A stretch of 64,000 bases of DNA from Flammeovirga pacifica (GTDB taxonomy: Bacteria > Bacteroidota > Bacteroidia > Cytophagales > Flammeovirgaceae). Under the pieces are notes generated by a model, which saw only the letters and a list, made by a program, of their open reading frames with translations, was not told the origin of the DNA and made no database searches. Position numbers and translations under genes: made by a program. The DNA is taken from the NCBI RefSeq assembly GCF_000807855.2, contig NZ_JRYR02000001.1, positions 4,430,045 to 4,494,044 of the forward strand, read 5' to 3'. Numbering within the stretch: the first letter of the stretch is position 1; each line of letters opens with the position of its first letter. This document shows, piece after piece, positions 6,726-16,020 of this stretch.

Positions 6726-8825
6726 ATGGGAAATGATTGTGTAACAGTATGGCGTAATTGCCTTGACATTATAAAAGATGAGATCTCTGCACAGAGTTTT
6801 CATACGTGGTTTATTCCTATTAAACCCGTTAAACTGGAGAATAATGTCTTGACAATTGCAGTTCCAAGTCCCTTCTTTTATGAATGGCTAGAGGAATATT
6901 ATGTGCATGTCCTGAAAAAAGCTATTAGTGCCGTTTTAGGACCTCAAGGAAAGTTAGAGTATTCTATGATGATGACTCGACGTCCTAAAAATGCACCTTT
7001 TACCGTTCAAAGAGGACCACAATCACCTCAACAAGAAGATCAAAATTATGGTCAAAATGGATATGGTAATGGAAATCAAGTAGGTGGTTATGGTGCTCAG
7101 CAGCAATATAACACCCCTCAGCAAGATAATTCAGCCAATCCTAATAGACCAAATTCTAATCAAGGGGATTATAATCCTTCTTATCAAGAAAACTCTTCTC
7201 AAAACCAAGGAGGGCAACAAAGAGGGAATTCTTTCGATCAACATCAAAGACCTTCTCATCCGAACCCATATGCTAAGGAAAACTTAGAAAAAAATAGACA
7301 AAACTATATGCAGAATGATGGGTTTCCTAACCCTAACCCTAATCAAAATCATTCTACAAATAATGAGCACCAGAACTATAATGATGGGAATTCTTATTAC
7401 TCTGATCAGAATAGCTCAATGCCTAATCCTTATGGAAGCCCACAACCTCCAAACAACATAGGAAGAAATTTATGGGGAGATCCTCCAAATAATAATAATA
7501 ATCAGGGGCAAATGCCTCAGTCTTCCAACAATAATCCTCATCAAAATAGGGACAATGTTGTAGGAAATCAAAATAATAATAGTTATCAAAATCCTCCTCA
7601 GTATAGAAAGAGTGGGAATGATAATATGCCGCAATACCGTAATTCTCAGCAAAATAGAATGATGGAACAGCAGCAACAACAACAACACCAACAACAACAA
7701 AGACGAGTTCCAACACAACCTCAAGGAGGGGATATGGATGGCTTTGTTGATCATTTTCGAGTGCCAAATGCTCAGGAAAGCTCATATAGAGAGTCTTACT
7801 TGAATCCAACTTATACATTTGAAACGTTTATCGAAGGTGATTGTAATCGATTGGCTAGATCTGCAGGTATCGCAATTGCTAGAAAACCTGGAGCAACAGC
7901 TTTCAATCCTTTAGTAGTATATGGTGGCGTTGGACTTGGCAAAACTCACTTAGCACAGGCTGTTGGTAATGAAGTAAAGTACAGTGATCCTTCAAAATTT
8001 GTATTGTATGTTTCTTCCGAGCAATTTACAACTCAATTTATTGAAGCACTTAAAAACAATAATGTTCAACAATTTACCAACTACTATTTACAGGTAGATG
8101 TACTAATTGTTGATGATATTCAATTCTTGGCTAAGAAAGAGAAAACGCAGGAGAATTTCTTCCATATTTTTAACCGTTTACATCAAAATGGTAAACAAAT
8201 AATCATGACTACAGATCGACCTCCAAGAAGTTTGGAAGGTTTAACAGATCGTTTATTGTCAAGGTTTAAATGGGGATTAACTGCTGATATTCAAAAGCCA
8301 GACTTTGAAACTCGTGTGGCTATTGTTAAGCAAAAATTGATGTCTGAAGGAGTGATGGTGCCTGATGATGTTGTTGAATATTTAGCCTATAATATTGATT
8401 CGAATATAAGGGAGTTAGAAGGTACTCTTGTTTCTTTAGTGGCAAATGCATCATTAATGCAGAAACAAGTAGATCTTGACATGGCTAAAAATGCCCTTCT
8501 TAATATTGTTAGAAATACAGAGAAGGAAATTACTATTGAGTTTATACAACAAATAGTCTCTGAGTATTTTAGTATTTCTGTCGATGAACTGAAGTCCAAA
8601 ACTAGAAAGAAAGATATTGCTCAGGCGAGACAAATTGCCATGTATTTCTCAAAAGAATATACTAAAGAACCATTGAAATCTATTGGTAATCAATTTGGAG
8701 GAAGAGATCATAGTACGGTAGTTCATGCTAGTAAAGCTGTAACTAAAAGAACTGCTTCTGATGCTTTATACAATCGCATTTTAGAAGAACTTCTTGACCA
8801 AATGAATATTAAAAGTAAAGGATAA
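6726..8825 (+). CDS. dnaA: Chromosomal replication initiator DnaA with greatly enlarged linker domain
   Basis: A 699-residue initiator, more than 200 residues longer than most DnaA proteins. Domain I occupies about 1-82. Domain II is expanded to about 95-345 and consists of Asn, Gln, Pro, Gly, Ser and Tyr with few hydrophobic residues and a polyglutamine run near 315-325. The AAA+ domain starts near 357: Walker A GGVGLGKTH at 400-408, Walker B VLIVDDIQF at 459-467, sensor region LTDRLLSRF at 506-514. Domain IV ends with the DNA-binding signature GRDHSTVVHAS at 659-669. All catalytic and DNA-binding motifs are intact, so the protein should be functional; only the linker is abnormal. An open frame begins 14 bases after its stop and is probably co-transcribed. 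Confidence 0.97.
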   Translation: MGNDCVTVWRNCLDIIKDEISAQSFHTWFIPIKPVKLENNVLTIAVPSPFFYEWLEEYYVHVLKKAISAVLGPQGKLEYSMMMTRRPKNAPFTVQRGPQSPQQEDQNYGQNGYGNGNQVGGYGAQQQYNTPQQDNSANPNRPNSNQGDYNPSYQENSSQNQGGQQRGNSFDQHQRPSHPNPYAKENLEKNRQNYMQNDGFPNPNPNQNHSTNNEHQNYNDGNSYYSDQNSSMPNPYGSPQPPNNIGRNLWGDPPNNNNNQGQMPQSSNNNPHQNRDNVVGNQNNNSYQNPPQYRKSGNDNMPQYRNSQQNRMMEQQQQQQHQQQQRRVPTQPQGGDMDGFVDHFRVPNAQESSYRESYLNPTYTFETFIEGDCNRLARSAGIAIARKPGATAFNPLVVYGGVGLGKTHLAQAVGNEVKYSDPSKFVLYVSSEQFTTQFIEALKNNNVQQFTNYYLQVDVLIVDDIQFLAKKEKTQENFFHIFNRLHQNGKQIIMTTDRPPRSLEGLTDRLLSRFKWGLTADIQKPDFETRVAIVKQKLMSEGVMVPDDVVEYLAYNIDSNIRELEGTLVSLVANASLMQKQVDLDMAKNALLNIVRNTEKEITIEFIQQIVSEYFSISVDELKSKTRKKDIAQARQIAMYFSKEYTKEPLKSIGNQFGGRDHSTVVHASKAVTKRTASDALYNRILEELLDQMNIKSKG
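7008..7760 (+). repeat. Low-complexity Asn/Gln-rich region inside dnaA
   Basis: Encodes DnaA residues about 95-345. CAA, CAG and AAT codons dominate, including a CAG/CAA tract near 7668-7702 giving runs of five or six Gln. Composition resembles prion-like disordered domains. Both strands stay open over parts of it (for instance minus strand 7423-7818), a by-product of the codon bias. Confidence 0.9.
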
Positions 8826-8839
8826 TAAATCATTTTCCC

Positions 8840-11626
8840 TTGCCTAAATTAATCAACAAACAAAAGCTTTTTATCACTCAATTAATAGCCCTGGTATTTA
8901 TATTTATCGGGTTCTATTTTATTGATTTTGCCAGAAAATCTGCTTACGAAACCGATATATGGCATGTAGTTGCTAGTGAAGCAATTGCATTAATAGAAGT
9001 AGAGCATCCTGAACAGCTTATTGCTGTAAAAGATTCGTCCACGTTTTTAAATGCATTAAATGATTTAGAAGGTGGTAAGAAGTCGTCTCAAATTTTAAAT
9101 CAATTTTTAACTTTATTAGACTCTGCTGTAAACAACCCTAGACTAGGGGTGAAAGGTAATGTCTATTTTTCTTTAAACTCAACGGGAAGTAAATATTCTT
9201 CTTGGTCGTTTTATATTCCAACAGAGGAACGTTTTTACTTAGATTATTTTAAGCAACTAAAAAGTTTACCCAATAAAAGGTTTCACAGACAGTATAAAGG
9301 AGTCGAAGTTCAAGAGTTTGACTTGAGTGGTGAAATTTTATCAGTCGCAAAAATTAGAAATTTTATTGTCGCATCAACAGATGCATTATGGATTGAAGAA
9401 GCCATTAGAAATGATGGTGAACGTTTTTATGATGAATATTATTTCGAAACTCTAAATCAACAATTTCATCAATACAATTCTTCTAATAAGTTAATTGACG
9501 GAGTAAATATTTGGCTTCGACCAAATGCTATTGTGGAATGGTTTGCTGGGATGAAAGATTTAGGAAAGGAGCATCCGTTTCCTGATTTATTGAGCTATAC
9601 CTTTGGGTTAAGGCTATACGATTGTGAGGAGAAAGAGAACGAAGTTACTGTAAAAGCACATAATCAATTATCAAAGGATAGTTTTTTAGCTTATGTTGAT
9701 GACTATTTAGGATCTTCTGAAGATCATACTTTTAAGATGATGACAGATGATATAGCCTTTTATGAAAGATGGAATGTCCGTGATGTAGAAGGGTTTATCC
9801 AACAATCAAAAGTATTTAGTAACACCCGAAGTTCTAATTTTATTTCATCCAGACAGCAATCATTTGATAAAAAAGGGATTCAACCAAAATTACTGACAAA
9901 TCATTTAAAAGGAGATTTTGTAAAAGCCACAGTTGCTAACGTGACCGGTAATACATGGAATAGTCTTTTTTTCTTTGAAATTGAAGATAATATTGCCCTA
10001 GATAAAGATCTTATAGATTTTAAACGATCATACGAAAAAGCAACAAAAACCAAAGCTGAAGTTATTGGTAGGAGTGGGTTTTCAATATTAAGAATTAAAG
10101 AAGGTGACCTCACTGGAGGTATGTTTGGAATAAATTTTCAAGCAAAAAGTTCAGTTACTTACCTTGTTAAGGTAGATAATTTTCTTGTGATCTGTGGGGA
10201 TCTACCTACATTATCAAAATGGCTTAACGATTGGTTGGTAAAAAGAAGGTGGGTCAATCAAAAACAGTTTAATGTTTTAATCAAAAAGTTGAAATCAACA
10301 AAGTTTAAAGCTTCGATGGTTTTTAACTCTGAAACTTCTTGGTCTTCGATAATCAATGCATTATCGCCATCTTATCAACGTTATTTTAATCGACATCGTC
10401 AATTATTATTAAGCCTAAATTATCAGGTTTGGGGATATCAATCCAATAAATTTGAATGGTCAGGTTTATTTAGTGGTGAATTAAGAGAAGATAAGGAAAG
10501 AGTGGCAGAACTTCTCTTTTCTAAAGAGACCGGAGTGACTTTAAAATATCCTCCCTTTGTTTATAAAGATGCTTTCGGAGGGATAGAAGGGTTTGCTTTG
10601 ATTGATAAGGAAAATATTTTAGAGGCTTATAATTTTACTGGAGATACTGTTTTTTATCAAGAATTTGATGCTGAACTATCATCAAAACCTGAATTAATTT
10701 GGGATGAAAATCAAAAATCGTCTTTATTCGTAAGTCAAAATAATAGAGTACTTCATCTTTCAAGAGAAGCTCAATATTATAGTGATTACCCTGTTAATTT
10801 ACCTGATATCTCTAAAGTAGCCTATTTAAAGTGGTTGCCATGGCATGCCGATGGAAGTAAAGATTTTTATCAGAATACAGAAGGAATTCTTTTAGCTGTA
10901 GATACCCTTGGGAATATTTATGGCATGGACCCGAATGGAAATTTAAGAGGGAAGTGGAAACCTGTGAATACATTGCAGAAATTATGTATGCCACCTTATG
11001 TATTTGAGTCTAATGCTAAAAATTATGTGATTACTCTATCAGATGAAGGAAAGTTGATTCTATTTGATGCTGAAGGGAGATATATGAATGGTTTTCCTAA
11101 ACTATTTAGAAAGAAGGTTTCACCAAAGATTTTTGTCGTAGAAGATGCTACTTTAGAGGGGACTTCTATTACTTTCATATCTAAGATTGGGGAACTTGTA
11201 GAAGTTAACGCAAAAGGTGGAGTAGAACGCCTTGAGATGTTGGGAGATAGAGCTTCAAATAGAAGGTTTCAATTATTGATTGATGAAGCAAGAAATCGGA
11301 ATTATTTAATAATGGATCAAAGATATGGCCATATCAAGATCAAAAATTCTGGAGGGCAGTTAATGTTCTCCAAGAAATTTAAAGAGAAATCTTTAGCTAT
11401 CGGTCAATGCTTTGATTTTGGTATAGATGCAGAAATAGTCTCTATCACTTTTCCGAAAGAGAAGAAAACATATTTGTATTACTCCAACGGTAAACCATTT
11501 ATCTCATCAAGTTTAGAGAATGAATCAGAAATAAAAATGATTTATAAATCAGAGCTTCAACAGTTTTTATTAATCACTTCAGTAGGTAATAAAACAGAAA
11601 TTCATACGGTTGACAGAAGAAATTAG
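8840..11626 (+). CDS. Large membrane-anchored protein of unknown function, C-terminal beta-propeller-like
   Basis: 928 residues. The start is a TTG, because no ATG or GTG lies between the in-frame upstream stop and the conserved N-terminus. Residues about 8-29 form one transmembrane anchor (LFITQLIALVFIFIGFYFI) with the rest probably periplasmic. The first two thirds recall DUF3352-type proteins, though I hold this loosely. The last third (about 600-928) has short repeats such as GILLAVDTLGNIYGMDPNGN and GKLILFDAEGRYMNGFP that look like beta-propeller blades. It lies 14 bases after dnaA and about 100 bases before lptC. A role in the envelope is inferred from the anchor only. Confidence 0.75.
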   Translation: MPKLINKQKLFITQLIALVFIFIGFYFIDFARKSAYETDIWHVVASEAIALIEVEHPEQLIAVKDSSTFLNALNDLEGGKKSSQILNQFLTLLDSAVNNPRLGVKGNVYFSLNSTGSKYSSWSFYIPTEERFYLDYFKQLKSLPNKRFHRQYKGVEVQEFDLSGEILSVAKIRNFIVASTDALWIEEAIRNDGERFYDEYYFETLNQQFHQYNSSNKLIDGVNIWLRPNAIVEWFAGMKDLGKEHPFPDLLSYTFGLRLYDCEEKENEVTVKAHNQLSKDSFLAYVDDYLGSSEDHTFKMMTDDIAFYERWNVRDVEGFIQQSKVFSNTRSSNFISSRQQSFDKKGIQPKLLTNHLKGDFVKATVANVTGNTWNSLFFFEIEDNIALDKDLIDFKRSYEKATKTKAEVIGRSGFSILRIKEGDLTGGMFGINFQAKSSVTYLVKVDNFLVICGDLPTLSKWLNDWLVKRRWVNQKQFNVLIKKLKSTKFKASMVFNSETSWSSIINALSPSYQRYFNRHRQLLLSLNYQVWGYQSNKFEWSGLFSGELREDKERVAELLFSKETGVTLKYPPFVYKDAFGGIEGFALIDKENILEAYNFTGDTVFYQEFDAELSSKPELIWDENQKSSLFVSQNNRVLHLSREAQYYSDYPVNLPDISKVAYLKWLPWHADGSKDFYQNTEGILLAVDTLGNIYGMDPNGNLRGKWKPVNTLQKLCMPPYVFESNAKNYVITLSDEGKLILFDAEGRYMNGFPKLFRKKVSPKIFVVEDATLEGTSITFISKIGELVEVNAKGGVERLEMLGDRASNRRFQLLIDEARNRNYLIMDQRYGHIKIKNSGGQLMFSKKFKEKSLAIGQCFDFGIDAEIVSITFPKEKKTYLYYSNGKPFISSSLENESEIKMIYKSELQQFLLITSVGNKTEIHTVDRRN

Positions 11627-11678
11627 TCTATAAAAACTAAAATACTGTTAATCTAGCTACAAAGATCAATCTTATGTA

Positions 11679-11686
11679 TATTTTTG
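11679..11686 (+). promoter_or_regulatory. Possible lptC promoter -7 element
   Basis: TATTTTTG fits TAnnTTTG and lies 38 bases before the lptC ATG, but no TTG is found at the expected distance upstream. Confidence 0.3.
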
Positions 11687-11723
11687 TAGTGTCAAGTGTT
11701 TACACATAACAACAAGACAAACA

Positions 11724-12269
11724 ATGGTTAAGAAGATATTCATATTATTAATTGCTTCAGTAGCATTATTCTCTTGTGGAAAAAAAACAAGAACTAAAAA
11801 AGAAGCAAGACAAATAGCACTAGGAGTTGATACTCCAGATTATACTGCTTTTAATATTGAGACAATGCATACAGAAGATGCAATGCCTAAAAATAAATTA
11901 AAAGCAAAGGTACAAATGCGTTATAAAAACGGTAATGAAAGATATCCTGATGGAATCGATATCATTACTTATGATCAGGAAACAAAAGAGGAGTCTTCTC
12001 ATTTGATTGCTGATAGTGCTATTTATACTGCAGACAGTACTATGTATACAGTGTATTCTAATGTTGTATTAGAAGACTTTAAGAAAGGGCAAAAATTAGA
12101 AACAGATACTTTGCACTTTAATAAAGAAACTGGTGATATTTTTACAGATGATAATGTAAAGATTACAACAGAAAATGAAATTGTTACAGGTAAAGGTATG
12201 CGTGCAAACCAAAACAATCCTGAAGAATACGAAATTCTTTATATTACTGGTTCAGTGTACGTAGACTAA
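11724..12269 (+). CDS. lptC: LPS export periplasmic protein LptC
   Basis: A 181-residue lipoprotein: signal sequence with lipobox LFSC (Cys18). The mature part has the repeated short strands of an OstA/LptC jelly roll, e.g. SHLIADSAIYTADSTMYTVY, NVVLEDFKKGQKLETDTLHF and NVKITTENEIVTGKGM. LptC receives lipopolysaccharide from LptB2FG and passes it to LptA. A lipid-anchored form without the N-terminal helix is common in Bacteroidota. It heads a tight cluster with three small envelope genes (gaps of 10 bases, then a 4-base and a 1-base overlap), so these are probably one operon. Confidence 0.85.
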   Translation: MVKKIFILLIASVALFSCGKKTRTKKEARQIALGVDTPDYTAFNIETMHTEDAMPKNKLKAKVQMRYKNGNERYPDGIDIITYDQETKEESSHLIADSAIYTADSTMYTVYSNVVLEDFKKGQKLETDTLHFNKETGDIFTDDNVKITTENEIVTGKGMRANQNNPEEYEILYITGSVYVD

Positions 12270-12279
12270 CCAAAAAGAT

Positions 12280-12498
12280 ATGAAACAAACGATATTGGTG
12301 GCACTTGGTGCCGCCTTTTTCATTATTGGGGTACACCAAACTTTTCATTATGGTATACCTAGTAGCTATTGGCTTTTTATGTTGTCAGGGGCTTGTTTTT
12401 TATTGATACAATTATCTAAAAAAGCACCTCAAAAGCAAGATCAGCAAGAAGCTCCTCAAAAAAAATCATCTAACAAAAAACACAAGAAAAAGAAATGA
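12280..12498 (+). CDS. Small two-helix membrane protein of unknown function
   Basis: 72 residues: two hydrophobic segments (about 4-20 and 30-46) and a Lys/Gln-rich tail ending KKSSNKKHKKKK that should lie in the cytoplasm. It starts 10 bases after lptC and its stop overlaps the next start as ATGA. Tight coupling to lptC supports that it is a real gene and suggests an envelope role. No family recognised. Confidence 0.75.
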   Translation: MKQTILVALGAAFFIIGVHQTFHYGIPSSYWLFMLSGACFLLIQLSKKAPQKQDQQEAPQKKSSNKKHKKKK

Positions 12499-12692
12499 AT
12501 TGGTCAATTATATTTAGAGAGCTGAAGTTCTTTACTTTTTTTGTTATTGGCTATATCCCTGTATTTTTAGGGGTCATGTATATAATACAAGAAGAACCTC
12601 AATGGTCTTACTTTTATCAAGGAATGTTAGTCGCTTTTATTGTAACTTACGTGGTAAGAACCATATTATTTATAATGAGAAGTATAGACTAA
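12495..12692 (+). CDS. Small membrane protein of unknown function
   Basis: 65 residues with two transmembrane segments (about 10-30 and 39-58). The start overlaps the previous stop by four bases (ATGA) and its own stop overlaps the next start (TAATG), so translation is likely coupled across three genes. No family recognised. Confidence 0.75.
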   Translation: MNWSIIFRELKFFTFFVIGYIPVFLGVMYIIQEEPQWSYFYQGMLVAFIVTYVVRTILFIMRSID

Positions 12693-13456
12693 TGATCAAA
12701 AAAATACCTTTTTTATTTGCCTTATTAATCCCTTTTTTTACTCAAGCCCAATACAGTTTAAATGAGGAAAATGAATCTAATTATACATTAAAATCTAAGG
12801 ATTTGATGAATAATAAGATTCAGATTTACAATATCTGTTATGATATTTCTTTTAAATCTATTAGTCCAAAAGGAGTTGAATTTCAGAAAGATAAATGGAT
12901 GTATGATATTCTTCGTAGCTCAGAAGATCAGAAGGAAGACTTTTATCTTTTGATGTCTAGAGGTACTGCTATTCTTCCTAGAAAAGTATTTACTAAAGAA
13001 GAAATATTATCTGAAAAGTTTCAAAACAGCAATGTAGAAGGGTATGAAGTAACCAAAAAAGATAAATTGTATGAGGCTAAAGGAAGTAAATTTAATCCAT
13101 CATACGAATTTATTATTAATGTATTCGACCCCAATGAAAAGGTGATGCAAGAGCATGTTGAATCTATGATTCAATCATTGGGAGAATTAAAATGGGAAGA
13201 TAAAACTCTACAGCCAACACGTACAGTAGTTAAAGAGGGGTCCAATTTTGATAGAGTGATGATGCAGAAAACCAATTACCTTACTCGTCAAATTTCCTTC
13301 TATTATGCATTAGATGAAAACACAACATTAGTACAATATTATGTTTTAAGTTATGTCTATTCACTACCTCCTGCATTTGTAGGTGGGGCTAAAATGATGA
13401 TAGATAAGGTGAATGAAGGAGTTTTATATGGAATTAATGCTTCAGCCAATCTTTAA
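12692..13456 (+). CDS. Secreted protein of unknown function in the lptC cluster
   Basis: 254 residues from the ATG at 12692; the frame is open further upstream, but that part overlaps the previous gene, whereas MIKKIPFLFALLIPFFTQAQ is a clear signal peptide. The rest is a mixed alpha/beta domain with no motif known to me. It ends the lptC cluster. Export to the periplasm is inferred from the signal peptide. Confidence 0.75.
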   Translation: MIKKIPFLFALLIPFFTQAQYSLNEENESNYTLKSKDLMNNKIQIYNICYDISFKSISPKGVEFQKDKWMYDILRSSEDQKEDFYLLMSRGTAILPRKVFTKEEILSEKFQNSNVEGYEVTKKDKLYEAKGSKFNPSYEFIINVFDPNEKVMQEHVESMIQSLGELKWEDKTLQPTRTVVKEGSNFDRVMMQKTNYLTRQISFYYALDENTTLVQYYVLSYVYSLPPAFVGGAKMMIDKVNEGVLYGINASANL

Positions 13457-13587
13457 TTCGAAATAGTTACGGTTTTTATTGCATACTCTAAGAATTGATT
13501 TTAACTTTTAGTATCAGTTTATTTGATAGTTGAATAATTATCTATCAATCGACACTTTAATAAAGCAGAAGTTGGAAATCTAAATCC

Positions 13588-15684
13588 ATGAATGGACTAT
13601 ATATTGAATACTCTTGGTGGTGGATGTTCTTAGGAATTACCCTATGTGCTATCGCTACTTATTTTTTCTACACTCAAAAACAGGTTTGGACACTGAACAT
13701 CAATAGAATTTTGATTGTCTTAAGGTTTACAGCTTTACTGATGATTTTTTTCTTATTGTTGGATCCTATGATTAAAAGTCTTCAGAGGTATTTTGAGCAA
13801 CCTATCATTTCTTATATTATTGATGATTCAGAATCAATGATAGCCACACTCCCTATTGAAGATGTAAAAGCTTATATCAATAAGGTTAAAACCTCTGCTG
13901 AAGAATTAGAGAACAATGGTTACACAACTAAGTTTTATAATTTAAGTGGAGAAATGCTGACAAAAGCTAGTTTAGATCAACTGTCTTTTAATTATAAAGT
14001 GACCAACTTAAGTAATTCTATTCAAAAGTTAGAGGAGCTGAATGAACACGAAAACCTTGCTGGTATTACCTTAGTTACTGACGGTATTTTTAATCAGGGC
14101 TTTTCTCCACTTTATGTTCCATCTTTAGTGCCTATTTATACAGTAGGTATAGGAGATACCATTCCACAAATAGATCTTCAGGTAAAAGATATTTATGCTA
14201 ATAAAATAGCTTATATGGGAAATAAATTCCCTGTATTGGCTGAAATTGTAAACGAAGGGTTTGTAGGGAAAGAAGTAGAAGTGTCTTTAAGCAATAACGG
14301 AAAAATATTAGAGCGTAAACGTTATAAAATCGCAAGTGAGAAAGGTTTTGAACAAATAGAGTTTTTAGTTGAAGCTAAAAAGAAAGGCTATCAAAAATTT
14401 ACTGTTTCTGTAAGAGGTCTTGATGGTGAATTCTCAAAAGAAAATAATTTAAAATCTACTTACGTAGAAGTAATTGAAGGTAAAGAAAAGATTTTACTTA
14501 TAGCCAATGCACCACACCCTGATATTAAAGCTATTCGTGCAGGAGTTGAGAAAAATAAAAATTATGAATTGCACGTCTATATCCCTGGTTTAAAATTTAA
14601 AAATGGATTAGGGTATGATAAAAAAGCAAAATATGATTTAGTGATTCTTCATGAATTTCCCAATATCAAACAAAAAGCAGGGTTGCTGATCAAAAAGTTT
14701 TTAAAGGAAGGATTGCCTATTTGGTATATTGTAGGTGATAAAACAGACATTAATTTGTTTAATGCCCAAAACTCTCTTTTAATGATTAAAGGTTACAGAG
14801 GACAAAAAGATAAAGTAACCGTTGCTTTTGATGACAACTTTAAGACTTTTACCTTCCAGAAAGAGAAAAAAGATCTGATAGAAAAAATGCCTCCAATAGA
14901 AGTTCCTTTTGGAGAATATGAATTAAAATCCGGTCATACACTGATGTATCATAAAATTGGAAGTGTGACAACCTCCAAACCATTTATGATCATAGGAGAA
15001 ACTAATGAGATAAAGTCTGCAGTAACTGTGGGTACAGGATTATGGCAGTGGAGGCTACAAGAAGGGTTACTCAACTTAGAAGAAGGAGCAGTTGATGAAC
15101 TAATTAGTAAGGTGATTCAATATCTATCTACTAAAACAGATAAAAGAAGATTTAGAGTAAACACAACCCAATCTGAATATTCAGATATTGAAGATGTTGT
15201 GATCGAAACAGATGTATATAATGATATCTATGAATCTATTTATGGACAAACAATAGATCTAGTTATTAGAAATGATAAAGGAGAGAAATCTACTTATACT
15301 TATTTAAATTCTTCCCCATATTTTAAATACCATTTGTCAGATCTATCTGAAGGTGTTTACACGTATAAAGCATCAACTAAAATTGATGATAAAACAGAAT
15401 ATGCTACGGGAAGTTTTACAGTAAAAACAATGGAATTAGAAGCTTTAAATCCAACGGCTAATTTCGAATTATTGAGAAATATTTCAGATAAAACAGGTGG
15501 AGGATTCTTTGATGCATCTAGTATTGATAGCTTCACCGATTTGATGAAAAGTAATAAATCGCCTCAAAAAATTCATGCAGAAGAGACCTATAAAGAACTA
15601 GGTTCAACTTATTGGATGTTGGCATTTATTTTTATTTTACTGTTTTCAGAATGGGTAATTCGTAAGATCTACGGATCTTTTTAG
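13588..15684 (+). CDS. VWA-like membrane protein of unknown function
   Basis: 698 residues. Two N-terminal helices (about 10-27 and 40-60) are followed by a von Willebrand A-like domain with an intact MIDAS start D79-D-S81-E-S83 and LVTDG at 162-166. Then comes a long region of Ig-like and mixed strands (about 200-660), and a final helix (about 672-690). The arrangement of membrane segments flanking a MIDAS domain resembles the conserved Bacteroidota proteins near Bat/aerotolerance genes, but none of those neighbours is here. It probably binds a protein partner through a metal ion in the periplasm; that is inference. Confidence 0.75.
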   Translation: MNGLYIEYSWWWMFLGITLCAIATYFFYTQKQVWTLNINRILIVLRFTALLMIFFLLLDPMIKSLQRYFEQPIISYIIDDSESMIATLPIEDVKAYINKVKTSAEELENNGYTTKFYNLSGEMLTKASLDQLSFNYKVTNLSNSIQKLEELNEHENLAGITLVTDGIFNQGFSPLYVPSLVPIYTVGIGDTIPQIDLQVKDIYANKIAYMGNKFPVLAEIVNEGFVGKEVEVSLSNNGKILERKRYKIASEKGFEQIEFLVEAKKKGYQKFTVSVRGLDGEFSKENNLKSTYVEVIEGKEKILLIANAPHPDIKAIRAGVEKNKNYELHVYIPGLKFKNGLGYDKKAKYDLVILHEFPNIKQKAGLLIKKFLKEGLPIWYIVGDKTDINLFNAQNSLLMIKGYRGQKDKVTVAFDDNFKTFTFQKEKKDLIEKMPPIEVPFGEYELKSGHTLMYHKIGSVTTSKPFMIIGETNEIKSAVTVGTGLWQWRLQEGLLNLEEGAVDELISKVIQYLSTKTDKRRFRVNTTQSEYSDIEDVVIETDVYNDIYESIYGQTIDLVIRNDKGEKSTYTYLNSSPYFKYHLSDLSEGVYTYKASTKIDDKTEYATGSFTVKTMELEALNPTANFELLRNISDKTGGGFFDASSIDSFTDLMKSNKSPQKIHAEETYKELGSTYWMLAFIFILLFSEWVIRKIYGSF

Positions 15685-16020
15685 ACTTTTTAAGTTTATT
15701 TTGAAAATATCGATTTCAAATGATTTAATAGAAAATCATTTTCATTAAAAGTCACGAGTGTTATTAGACTATTTATTGACAATTTTTTAGTCATATTTTG
15801 TTTTCGTGATAATTAGTGTAATAATTACATTATTTTGATGGTAAGGCACTTAATAGTGGAACGAATCCATAAATAAATTTTACATTTGTGGAGTGAACAT
15901 TAAGGTATTGTATTTGTAAGACTACTATAACATTGAAGGTGTTGTGGGGTTAAACTATATAATGTCTTTCATCCAACACAAATTATATATTCACACAGCA
16001 TAAACAGAGTACCAAATATT
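15685..16020 (+). other. Intergenic region with a possible promoter for the 16021 gene
   Basis: An AT-rich stretch of 336 bases. TACATTTG at 15881-15888 fits a -7 element, 132 bases before the ATG, without a clear -33 partner. Nothing else recognisable. Confidence 0.4.

Noticed and set aside
7084-7287. Second plus-strand frame inside dnaA
   Set aside because: Out-of-frame reading of the Asn/Gln linker; Ile-rich product without sense.
7423-7818. Minus-strand open frames (7423-7818, 7470-7754) within dnaA
   Set aside because: They arise from the reverse reading of CAA/AAT-rich codons; products are low-complexity Tyr/Leu/Ile strings without start signals.
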